Positions 8,056 through 16,306 of a stretch of DNA of 22,256 nt are shown here, piece by piece. A program made the position numbers and the translations under genes. Under the pieces are notes generated by a model. It was not told the origin of the DNA and ran no database searches. It saw nothing but the letters and a program-made list of their open reading frames with translations. How positions within the stretch are numbered: the first letter of the stretch is position 1; each line of letters starts with the position of its first letter. The stretch is from positions 69,256 to 91,511 of the forward strand of contig NW_023365697.1 of assembly GCF_000003815.2 (NCBI RefSeq), in the 5' to 3' direction. Origin of the DNA: Branchiostoma floridae (Eukaryota; Chordata; Leptocardii; Amphioxiformes; Branchiostomatidae).

Positions 8056-8218
8056 TGTGATACATATAGAATACAACACAGTGTATTCCGTATCACCTGA
8101 GGTACCAGACCAACCGCGGGTCGGATTGGCTGAAGGCCGGGGGGTGATCCGACCCACGGGAGAGCTGTGACCAAGGGTGATGTGGAATACACCATGTTGT
8201 ATTTTATTTATGTCGTTT
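8056..8218. mobile_element. Palindromic MITE (~160 bp)
   Basis: Almost the whole element is an imperfect inverted repeat. The left arm (AATACAACACAGTGTATTCC and GTATCACC, 8070-8098) matches the reverse complement of the right arm (GGTGATGTGGAATACACCAT and GTTGTATT, 8176-8203). A second inner pair, CGCGGGTCGGATTGG against GTGATCCGACCCACGG, surrounds a GC-rich centre. This is the structure of a foldback miniature DNA transposon. Target duplication is unclear. It has no coding capacity; its mobility would have depended on an autonomous relative. Confidence 0.7.
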
Positions 8219-8511
8219 TCACGGCCCAGGTTTGACATAATAAAAATGAGAACTTGACTTTGGGGTATATTTAGCATAGCATATAATTATAATGTAGTAA
8301 GCTTTTCAACCTAAGCAATATCAGATTGTTTTAAGTAGAAATATATTCTTGATGAGGCAATCTGTATGACATTGATATCTACTAGTACTGCACTATATAG
8401 CCATATTCCCACATTTACACCATTGCCTTCACCAAGAAGGCTATGTATTCAGTTATTCCATAGGTCTATATGTAGGTCAACAGCATATAACTTGAGAAAT
8501 TGTGGAAGGAA
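8219..8511. other. Unannotated DNA
   Basis: AT-rich, without coding, splice or repeat signal that I can support. Confidence 0.3.
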
Positions 8512-8895
8512 CTTTTTGGTAGGTGTGTAGTGGTTGTAGAAAGGAAGGGCAAGTTCCAAAACCGTGTACCTAGTGTTTTCCTAGGGCACTGTAGCGGGAG
8601 TTGAATTTTTGTGCACTTGTTTGGGGACAGCATACATGTTGTACTCCAGAGGTTTTCATTTAAGTGATGCTGAAGAAGAGTGATGGATGTCAATCAAAAC
8701 TTCCGGAAGACAATCGGTTGACTGGCGGTTGTAAAGAGGAAGGTCAAGTGCGAAAATGGTTTATCTGGCTTTTTCCTATGGTGCTGTAGGTGGCAGTGAA
8801 CAAGAGAACTCAAGATGTTGCGGATGGATTTCCATGATATTTGGTAGGTGGGTAGGGGTGGCAAAAAGGAAGGTAAAGGTAAAAAATGGGCCCCT
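8512..8895 (+). repeat. Degenerate direct repeat, three diverged units
   Basis: Three blocks in one orientation share GGTAGGTG (first and third), then GGTTGTAGAAAGGAAGGGCA / GGTTGTAAAGAGGAAGGTCA / GGTGGCAAAAAGGAAGGTAA, and (first two) TTTTCCTAGGGCACTGTAG / TTTTCCTATGGTGCTGTAG. Starts are near 8512, 8708 and 8839. Spacing is irregular and divergence high. It is probably an old dispersed repeat that is internally repetitive. A 69-codon plus-strand open frame beginning in the third block (8848) reads lysine/glycine-rich repeat sequence and is not a gene. Confidence 0.55.
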
Positions 8896-9431
8896 CTAAT
8901 GGTTGATTATTTGGCAAAGGGATGTGATCGTGGATCTCTAGTTATTTCATACTTTGAGCGGTTAAAAATGATGCAGAAACTAGCGGCTACTTCACAATCA
9001 AGTGTACCCATTTTTTTTTCTGACATATTATCAGTTGAGAGCAAAAGCTGCATGTAACCTAATACTACTAGTAGCAGTTTTAGACATTCATTCCCCAAAC
9101 CTGGTACATTGTATTTGTGAGAGTCTGTTCCTTTTTTTTATGAGGATGGGACTAGGTAAGGTAAGGTAAGGTTCCTTTGGCAGAATTCCATTTTATAATG
9201 AAGTATACAAATGACTATCACATTTACATCTTAATCTTGCATGGTAATCAACTAATTAACATTTAACTAATTAGAAGTTACTCATGTCACACATAAGAAA
9301 TGAAAGTATCATTTACCAAGGGATCATGATACCATCACACTAACTATACAAACCCTAATTTCCTAGTCTCTACCAGACTCCGGATCGCTGGAAAAATTGT
9401 AGAAATGGTACATAGAGGAGTAAGCCGGCCA
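8896..9431. other. Unannotated DNA with a short (GGTAA) run
   Basis: No gene recognised. A short pentanucleotide run (AGGTAAGGTAAGGTAAGG) lies at 9154-9171. Confidence 0.35.
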
Positions 9432-9498
9432 GAGGAATACAGCTGGCCAGGGAACAGCACACAGATCGCGTGCTGTTCCCTAGCCGGCTATATTCCTC
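9432..9498. repeat. Near-perfect 29-bp stem hairpin element
   Basis: Arms 9432-9460 and 9470-9498 are reverse complements with only three differences in 29 (all transitions), around a 9-base loop. The inner 12 pairs (GGGAACAGCAC region) are perfect. It shares GCCGGCTAT-A-TCCT with the MITE at 10136-10306, which suggests related small foldback elements. Confidence 0.75.
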
Positions 9499-10126
9499 CT
9501 CATTATTCACTGCGAAGTGACATTAAACGCTAACATGGCTGAAAAGCGTAGAAAATGGGGTGTTTTGGGTGCAAATCGTGTTTCGGCCCTACTCTCATTT
9601 CCGGAAATCCTTAAGCCAGCAATGTAAACAGGCCAGTGACCTAGATTGACCTCTGAAGCGCTGTGTGAAGCCAAGTTGTAATGCCGCGCGCCGTGGATAA
9701 TTAAAAAACTATTATATAATAGTACTAGTATTTTCTTTATAATTGGCTAGATTACTCGTTAGGTTTTCCTCTTTCTGACAGTATCAGTCGTGTTTTTCTT
9801 TCAATGCCAAAATGCCCGATTTTTTGCATTATTTTTTACATGAAAATAATGTTTTGTCTCTAATTTAAAAAAATTAAAGGATCGAAACTCAGTTGGTCTT
9901 CTTGTAGCTAAAGGAATAGCCTTTCACCCTATATACAGTTATTTTGCTTCTGGATACTTCCCTGGTAGAGCTGGTCGCTAGACTTTAGGGTATGCCGCCG
10001 CCAACTGGGGTGTGCCCCCTTAAGGGCCAAAATTGACTTTGACATTCATCTTCCCAAAACCTATCCAGCTACTCTAATCAATACAAAGGTTCTTAAGGTT
10101 CACTGACCACAAATATCCAGACAAAC
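9499..10126. other. Non-coding DNA with a 16-bp palindrome and a DR4-like site
   Basis: No coding exon. ACTATTATATAATAGT (9708-9723) is a perfect palindrome. TGACCT-AGAT-TGACCT at 9637-9652 is a perfect direct repeat of nuclear-receptor half sites with a 4-base spacer (minus strand AGGTCA-n4-AGGTCA). Confidence 0.35.
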
Positions 10127-10135
10127 CCCTTTTAG

Positions 10136-10306
10136 TAGTCTCCAAGCAGACCCTACGGTGCCTTAGAAATAGTATCAAAGCTGGTAAGGGACTTAGTATA
10201 GCGGCACCAGGTGCCCGTTTGACTCCCTTTGGCCGGCTATCTCGCTTTGGCCGGCTATACTCCTTTGCCAGCTTTGATACTATTTCTAAGGCACCGTAGG
10301 AGACTA
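10136..10306. mobile_element. 171-bp MITE with 9-bp target site duplication
   Basis: Flanked by the perfect direct repeat CCCTTTTAG at 10127-10135 and 10307-10315. Ends are TAGTCTCC and GGAGACTA. The terminal inverted repeats are long: TACGGTGCCTTAGAAATAGT then ATCAAAGCTGG on the left matches the complement of the right arm base for base, with a 10-base insertion (AAGCAGACCC) in the left arm only. The core holds a palindrome GGCACC-A-GGTGCC (10203-10215) and two copies of CTTTGGCCGGCTAT (10227-10240, 10245-10258). A 9-bp duplication with long inverted repeats fits a Mutator-like origin best; an 8-bp hAT reading is less natural. Confidence 0.8.
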
Positions 10307-10315
10307 CCCTTTTAG

Positions 10316-10616
10316 TAAATGGCATACATGTAGCTCACTTTAAAGCAGATGGTAATGTAACCTGACCCTTATGTAGCCTTATCTCTGCACCTCCAGAGTC
10401 ACTTCTGTTAATAATCAAAACCAAGCAGATGTGAGGTAACCCCCCCAATTAACACAAGAATCAACATTCTGTACCAGGTTCAAAGTCAATTAGGCCCAAA
10501 ATCAAACCTGACCATCACCTGCATTTTACACAACAAGGAACCTGCTGTCACAAAAAGAATTTTGTAAATTCTTAACCTTTGATCTAACAGAGAAATGGTA
10601 TCCAGCTGTAATATAG
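10316..10616. other. Unannotated DNA
   Basis: Non-coding by appearance, without repeat structure I can support. Confidence 0.3.
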
Positions 10617-10699
10617 CTCCTGAGTCTCTTTCTCCTCTTCGCTATTACATCTGGCCCCGATTAATCTGAATTGCGAAGAAAAGAGAAGAGACTCAGGAG
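10617..10699. repeat. Inverted repeat, ~26-bp arms, 30-base loop
   Basis: Left arm CTCCTGAGTCTCTTTCTCCT then CTTCGC (10617-10642) pairs with GCGAAGAAAAGAGAAGAGAC then TCAGGAG (10673-10699), with a small offset in the purine/pyrimidine run. It ends 20 bases before transposon A and may be a separate foldback element or part of A's target. Confidence 0.65.
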
Positions 10700-10719
10700 G
10701 GCCTACATCCCTTTTTCCG

Positions 10720-12501
10720 TTACTCTCATGTCCCAAATAAACGTACCGGGACGTTTATTTTTTTCAGCCTCACAATCCACCCGGTACGTTCTTATTTTGG
10801 ACGGTACGTTTATTTTTTTTCTGAAAATTGGGGCTTTGCTAAGCCAGGACCCACAAGGAATTGAAGCTTTTGGGGTTTCTGCCCATACTTCCGCGGTATT
10901 TTTGCACAAAATTCACTATTTTTCGGGCGAAACAGCGCGGATTTCCCCGCGCTTTGACCGCGTACGCGGTACTCTTTCGGTGATTTCGTTCCATCTCGCT
11001 ATGACGTTACTAAGTAAATGTTGTTCTTGGGGAAAAATAAGATACCGCACTGACGTTTTGAAATACAATTTTTACATAAATAACTATTAGTTTTAATTTA
11101 GTAGTAGTTTACAGTCTCTGTCTTCATCGTAAACCAGCACCTTGCACGAGGAATTTCTGGTCTTGTGGTTCCATGCGCTTTTGGCAGCAAGGCGGAAGAG
11201 TGATTCGTTCACATAATAAATGCTGGACGTAAAAATAACAATTATAACTTCGTTTTCCTTGTGATATGAGTTTTGATGCCGCATATTCTCCAAAACGGCA
11301 GGAATTCGTCGGTAAAAACAGCAAGTTCATAATCATTTCTAAGCTTCAAACCGCCACAAACACTTTCCTCTGTAGATGCATGTACCATTATGCCGAGATG
11401 GTCACGTCGAAATAAATTTTCTCTACGTATGCTTATTTCTTTGGCAAAAATCAGCCTTAGTCTAGTTTGCACATAAATAACTTTCATGTAATAGACTTTA
11501 ATCGTTTTTATACCGTGCTACACATGAGAATTCTTGTTGCGACATTTTACCTTGGTAAAAATGGAGTCGCCCACTGACCCCTAGTGACCTTGTTTATCTG
11601 CTGCCGACGCCATCTTGGAACATTACGCGAAGACGGAGATTTCCATTTTTGGCCCGCGGAATACGAAAATTGGGACAGCGTACATGCATTTCAAGAACCT
11701 AAAACATCAGATACATGAACGGTCTATTTGTAAAATCTGTCCATATAGTCTTCCAGTATGCACAGAAATGACGATGTAGAGAAGGTTAGAGTGCAAAGAG
11801 TCGAGAGGAGAGAAAACGCCTTCGTTCTTATTCAACAACACTTTGGTGGAAAAACTTCGCATAAAATCACATAATTTTGTATAATGTTTCTTTATTCAAC
11901 GTTTCCTTCGTAAATCGTCCAAGTTGAGCCTACATTTTGCTGGTGTAGTGCAGAAATTGAAAAAAAGTGAACCCCGCCAGTCGCGCCGGTGACCGCTATC
12001 GGCAGTGCTGGCATAGCGACCGGACCGAAAATCGTCTGGCCGTGACCGCATTCGACAGGTGACCGCTATCGACTATTTCTTAATGCTTAGGTCAATGGAA
12101 ATTAAAAAATCTAAGGGAACGACGAAAACTGACCGCAATGGCTAAGTGGCCCCTATACTCAGGTGACCCATAAGGTAGGTTTCACTGTTTCAAATAAATA
12201 AATAAAACACCGTACCTTTTATTACAAAATGGAGAAAATATACTTCGAACAAGATATCTATCTAACGTTATAGTTCTTCAGCTCATTATTTATACAACTG
12301 ATGTGGTTCTTAGGCATAAATGAATAAAAAGAATCTTCTTTTCTTTGGACAGAAGTAGCATGGTCACAGTTAAATACTTGTCAATTTGGTAATTTTCCGG
12401 GGGGTATGTTTATTCCGGGGGGTATGTTTATTAGATATTGAGGATTTGTCCGGGGGGTATGTTTATTCCAGAAGGTATGTTTATTTGGGACATGAGAGTA
12501 A
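10720..12501 (+). mobile_element. DNA transposon A (TTACTCTC family), non-autonomous
   Basis: Terminal inverted repeats are TTACTCTCATGTCCCAAATA then AACRTACC at 10720-10747 and its complement at 12474-12501. Next to each end lie four copies of a subterminal motif. On the left it is AATAAACGTACC or its complement (10736, 10748, 10783, 10803). On the right it is GGGGTATGTTTATT (12399-12414, 12417-12432, 12452-12467, 12472-12485). The interior has no transposase that I can recognise; the 139-codon plus-strand open frame that starts outside the element (10671-11090) and the minus-strand frames at 11093-11487 have no motif. GC-rich hairpins lie at 10934-10953 and 10957-10970. Element B is a reverse copy. 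A smaller element is nested at about 11967-12189. No clear target duplication could be fixed, so the superfamily is open. Confidence 0.8.
11967..12189 (-). mobile_element. Tigger-like MITE nested in transposon A
   Basis: The right end, read on the minus strand, is CAGTGAAACCTACC, like the element at 2900 (CAGTGAAACCTGTCC). The left end GTGAACCCCGCC is a diverged counterpart. The interior repeats GTGACCGCTATCG (11990 and 12059) with variants GTGACCGCA and CTGACCGCAATGG, a subterminal repeat pattern. Element B aligns with A on both sides of this segment and lacks it. The flanking TA is not preserved at the right end (TT). Confidence 0.55.
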
Positions 12502-12691
12502 GCGTTATGAGCCATTTTAATTCACCGTTAATCGTTACGGACCCGCTCTAATTCAACGTTAATCGTTATTGGTATATTCTTCGTGAAGCGTTATTGGTCA
12601 TTTTAATTCAACGTTAATCATTATTTGTTATCCCGAATTCACTGTTACGCGTTACCAAGAAATTCTTCGTAACAAGTTATTCCCACGAATT
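12500..12691 (+). repeat. 86-bp tandem repeat, ~2.2 copies
   Basis: AAGCGTTAT...CATTTTAATTCAMCGTTAATC recurs at 12500 and 12586, and ATTCTTCGT at 12576 and 12662, both exactly 86 apart; a third partial unit follows. Each unit holds two CGTTAATC-like submotifs. The array begins exactly at the right end of transposon A. Confidence 0.65.
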
Positions 12692-12800
12692 CAAATGCCA
12701 GATAGAGCCCCTGAAATGCAGGAAATGGTGTTTCAAAGGGTCCAGATTTCAGAATTTCTCTGAGCCTCCTTGCCGCTTCGGGTAAAAATATGTTGCGTAA
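12692..12800 (+). mobile_element. Fragment of the element family seen at 15647-15989
   Basis: CCTGAAATGCAGGAAATGGT then GTTTCAAAGGGTCCAGATTT and CAGAATTTC matches CAAAGTGCAGGAAATAGCAT then TTCAGAGGGTTATGATTTC at 15834 onwards, in the same orientation, and GCTTCGGG resembles GCTTCGCG. No terminal repeats are present here. Confidence 0.5.
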
Positions 12801-13675
12801 GCGTCGCCCCCAAAAACCTTTTCATACAGATTTCAGTGTCAAACTTAGCGTAGTTTCAGGCAAAATTTACTCCTCGAATGCATAAAATTAGGTTTTTCTG
12901 TAACTACCTTGCGACGTACGGCTTGTGCCTTTGACGCTCACGACGACATGGCGAAAATATGTTTGGGGCGTTGGTCGTCGTCCAAAATACTTTTCTCTCT
13001 AATAAAATGTCATTTGATTTAGCTTCGTTGGACAACAAAATTTGTCCTTTAAAATGCTATTTTCCCATTTTACCCACATGTTAACAGTTTCCAATGTTAT
13101 ATCTAAGTCTGTAGCAGCTAATTGCTTATATTGGTGTTGTCTTTGTATGTAAAAGTAAGGTATTATGTGTGTTTGTACTAGTATAAGTTCAGAAGTAGAA
13201 TAAGATTATTAGCACACTCTTACATATTTATTTACAAGCAAAGCCCAGGATGTCATTTCCAAAAAAAAAAATCTGTAGCGTCCGTGCCCCCCTTAATTTC
13301 TGTACTATTATTAAAGTAAATCCCACAAGTTTATGATTTTTTTTAATGACAGTTTGAGGTGATTACAGATATTACTATATACTAGAACAAATTGCTATGA
13401 AAATTGCTCTCCAACTGCTACAATTCTGATTCAATACATTAATTACAGTTTTCACAGTTATGAATGGTTGACTTTTATCTCTAAAATTGAAAATGTGATT
13501 TTTTAATGAATTTGAGCTGCATTTTTCTGCGGTTTCCTCCACAAATCCAGTGTCATTTGGTACATCCCCCAGACTTAAAAAATGGTCCATTCCAAAGCAG
13601 CGAGATGGGCGTGAGATGATATTTGATATTCCCCAAAATATAAGAATATAAGAACACTAGTTTGGTAGAGCTACA
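12801..13675. other. Non-coding DNA between transposons A and B
   Basis: AT-rich, with an A run at 13261-13271 followed by TGTAGCGTCCGTGCCCCCC (13274-13292). A near copy of that string recurs at 13721-13738. The 71-codon minus-strand open frame at 13375-13590 has a mixed composition but no motif or splice context that I can support. Confidence 0.35.
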
Positions 13676-14035
13676 TTATACAAGGAATAAAGTAAACATA
13701 GTATTACATAGTAAGTAATGTGTAGCGTCCGTACCCCCTACACTACTGTTTATCTTGTCCAATTTAACTATGTGGCATGTATTGAAGAAAGATGCATATT
13801 GCTGGTTTGATGACATGGGAAGCATTGTGTTGTATTGTTTTATGTAGACCATCACTTCTTTATCAGATTCTGCAAAATCCTTTAGGAGTATAATGCCTAA
13901 GGTATGTACCTTCGAACTGCTAACAACAAAAAAAGAATAAAATGAAGTTGAATTTTCACCCCATGTGAACCCCTTGATTGTGAAGTAGCTGAAGCCAGTT
14001 ACTGAGTTAGGATTCCTAAATATTGTAACCCACAA
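13676..14035 (-). CDS. Unrecognised 119-codon minus-strand open frame
   Basis: The longest gap-free open frame in the window that does not overlap a recognised element. It lies between the facing ends of transposons A and B and ends in TAA. No ATG opens it (the nearest in-frame start is TTG), so it would be an exon or a fragment. The central part, ILLKDFAESDKEVMVYIKQY, has alternating charged and hydrophobic residues like a beta-rich domain, followed by CHIVKLDKINSSVGGTDAT. The GGTDAT part is encoded by a G-rich string repeated at 13274-13292, so the frame may end in a repeat. An acceptor-like TTCTTTTTTTGTTGTTAGCAG and donor-like AAG|GTACAT inside it hint at an alternative exon structure. Function unknown; it could be a decayed transposase or a host exon. 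Confidence 0.25.
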   Translation of the reverse strand: MWVTIFRNPNSVTGFSYFTIKGFTWGENSTSFYSFFVVSSSKVHTLGIILLKDFAESDKEVMVYIKQYNTMLPMSSNQQYASFFNTCHIVKLDKINSSVGGTDATHYLLCNTMFTLFLV

Positions 14036-14394
14036 AGGGTAGACTTCACAGCGTCCTCACGCCAGTGGTATCAATAAAAATACTTGCTCCCTGAATGTTG
14101 CCATGGAATTGGATTGAGTTGCTTCATCTTATTACTCTCAAGTCCCAAATAAACATACCCCCGGAATAAACATGCCCCCGGGAAAATTGCCAAATTGCCA
14201 TGTAGACTGTGTCCATGCTACTTCTGTCCAAGGGAAGATAATAAGCAGGTAGGTTCTTTTTTTTTTATTTACTAATACCTGAGCACCATTTCAGTTAGCT
14301 TTATGAATAATGTAAAATATTATTAACTATAACGATCTTGTTCGAATTATATAATTTTCTCCATTTTGTAATAAAAGGTAACGTTATATACTAT

Positions 14395-14582
14395 GTAGAA
14401 AATAAATTCATAATATCCCTAATGTTGAAAAAAATTGGGCATAAGTTATTACCTGCTATGACCCATTTTGTAACAAAAGGTATATACTATATATATATAT
14501 AGAGAGAGAGAGAGAAACCGCTGTAATAAAAGGTATATACTATGTAGAAAATAAATTCATAATATCCCTAATGTTGAAAACA
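14395..14582 (+). repeat. Internal 139-bp-offset duplication in transposon B
   Basis: TATATACTATGTAGAAAATA then AATTCATAATATCCCTAATG and TTGAAAA occurs at 14395-14441 and again at 14534-14580 with no differences in the shared core, flanked in both by AATAAAAGGT and later GCTATGACCC. The near identity means this duplication is younger than the split between A and B. Confidence 0.8.
14481..14515 (+). repeat. (TA)n(GA)n microsatellite
   Basis: TATATACTATATATATATAT (14481-14500) followed by AGAGAGAGAGAGAGA (14501-14515), lying between the two duplicated blocks of transposon B. Confidence 0.9.
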
Positions 14583-15646
14583 AATGGGCATATATATAGG
14601 TTCCCCGCTATGACCCCTAACAGTGCTTTCAAATTCAACAAGTGAAAATGATACATGCATTTTTCAACTTGGAACTTGAAGCAAGTAATCAACGAAAATT
14701 GTTGTATATTACTTATAATTATTGGCATATCATTCAAATAATTATATAGCTGCAAGTACTCAACCTTCTTTTCTTTTAGACATTACCACCAGTTAAAACA
14801 TACATCAACACCCCCAAAATGTCGTTTTGTTCATAAACTCCTGTTCACAAAGTTTTTGTGAGAGCTCGTCTGTAAAAGTACCTCATGATCTCAGGCCACT
14901 GATACATGTATGTTACAGATTATGACACTAGAAACCGCTAAAATGAGAAAATCTTACTATCATTTTTAAAAGTTAACACTCAAGAAATATAAATGGTATT
15001 CTGTGTCCATCATTACCCCGAAATAAAATCATTTTCACATCATTTTAATGGCTCCTATGGAACAAGGTGCTAGTTTTACTGTCACCGCGGGTTACAAATG
15101 ACAGCCATGTTTGATCGGTTTCGATCCAGTTTGGAGCTATTTTCACCGACAAATTCCTGCCGATTTTGGAGAATTTGCGGCCTCAAAACTCTCATTACAG
15201 GGGAACCAAGGTTCTAGTTGTTGTTTCTTTATGTGAAGGAATTATTCTTCTGCCTCGTTGTCGCTGCTGATAGCACATGGAACCGCACGGTCGCCCCGTG
15301 CATGGTGCTGGTATACATGTGATCAGTGTGTTCATTTACGATGTAAACAGAGACTGTAAAAGTTATTAAAATTGTCTTTCAAAACGTCAGTGTGGCATCT
15401 TATTTCGTCCCAATAATAACATTTACTTTGTAGGGTCATAAGACTCGTAGCAAAATGGACCGATATGTTTCGGTTTACCATGTAATCGCTATGATGTTTG
15501 GAGTACAGCGGCGGGGAAATCAGTGCCGCTTTGGCCAACAAATAGTGAATTTTGAGCAAAAATACGGCAGAAATATGGGCAGAAAAACTTTCAATAGTTC
15601 GGGGTCCCTAGTTAGCAATTTTCAAAAAAATAATAAACGTACCCAG

Positions 15647-15989
15647 GCTTTTAGCTAGGCATGCGTCAACGTGTCATTTAGACGCACTGTCCTAACAAAC
15701 ATAAGAAATCGGACGCAATACTTTTAAGCAAGACGCACTACGGACGCCCAAATTTTTCCTCCCAGCCTCAGTCAGGGCAAACATATTGTAACAGACACAA
15801 AAAAATCTTGGCTGAATTCTACAAAATATGCACCTCAAAGTGCAGGAAATAGCATTTCAGAGGGTTATGATTTCAAAATTTTCCGGGGGGGGGGGGTTAC
15901 CCCCGGACCCTCTACAATGCTCGCCTGCTTCGCGCCGCAGATCACTCCGATTACTTTGGACGCCCTAAAATTAATTCCTAGCTAAAAGC
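15647..15989. mobile_element. 343-bp inverted-repeat element (GCTTTTAGCTAGG ends)
   Basis: Perfect 13-bp terminal inverted repeats: GCTTTTAGCTAGG (15647-15659) and CCTAGCTAAAAGC (15977-15989). Near the ends lie several GACGCAC/GGACGC motifs (about 15681, 15711, 15731, 15741, 15959), a subterminal repeat pattern. The middle has the GTGCAGGAAATAGCATTTCA segment shared with 12692-12800, then a run of 12 G (15885-15896) facing CCCCCGG, which makes a G/C hairpin. Target duplication is not evident. It replaces the end of transposon B. Confidence 0.65.
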
Positions 15990-16306
15990 ACTTGGAATTC
16001 CATTCGATATTTCTCCACTCCGAATCCTTGAATCTGGTATAGATTTCTAGAGAGAATCTGGTATAGATTTCTAGAGAGGACACACGGACACACCCACAAA
16101 GGAGGAATATTTCACACCATTGTCTATCAATTGTTGGCTGTTGCAATAGTCCAATACATCTTTTGATAGTTTGCTAGTATAATGTACTGCAGCAGTAGAG
16201 TTGCAGACCTTGTAAGATTTAGCAAGTTGCAAAATTATGTTTCCTTTATGTACAATTTTTAAAATTACAAGCCAACAAAGGTATGCATTAACTCAGATAA
16301 TTATAG
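15990..16306. other. Short spacer with a perfect 24-bp tandem duplication
   Basis: GAATCTGGTATAGATTTCTA then GAGA occurs twice head to tail (16030-16053 and 16054-16077) without differences. The rest is AT-rich DNA with no recognised feature. Confidence 0.6.

Larger units (their letters stand above)
14132..15644 (-). mobile_element. DNA transposon B, reverse copy of transposon A
   Basis: Left end TTACTCTCAAGTCCCAAATA then AACATACC corresponds to the right end of A. Colinear matches in reverse orientation include CCATGCTACTTCTGTCCAAG (14213), TATAATTTTCTCCATTTTGT, AGAATTTGCGGCCTCAAAAC (15171), GTAAACAGAGACTG and CAAAACGTCAGTGTGGCATC. At the right, similarity ends in the innermost subterminal repeat (AATAAACGTACCC, to 15644), so the outer ~70 bases and terminal repeat are lost exactly where the element at 15647 begins. 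There is no recognisable transposase; open frames at 15332-15559 and 15455-15658 mirror those of A and are not genes. A large insertion seen in A (11967-12189) is absent. Confidence 0.75.

Noticed and set aside
7851-8195. 114-codon minus-strand open frame
   Set aside because: It runs through half of a palindromic MITE and the diverged transposon fragment, two unrelated elements, so it cannot be one protein.
10671-11090. 139-codon plus-strand open frame
   Set aside because: It begins inside an inverted repeat, crosses the end of transposon A and continues through its subterminal repeats. Element B does not keep the frame in that part.
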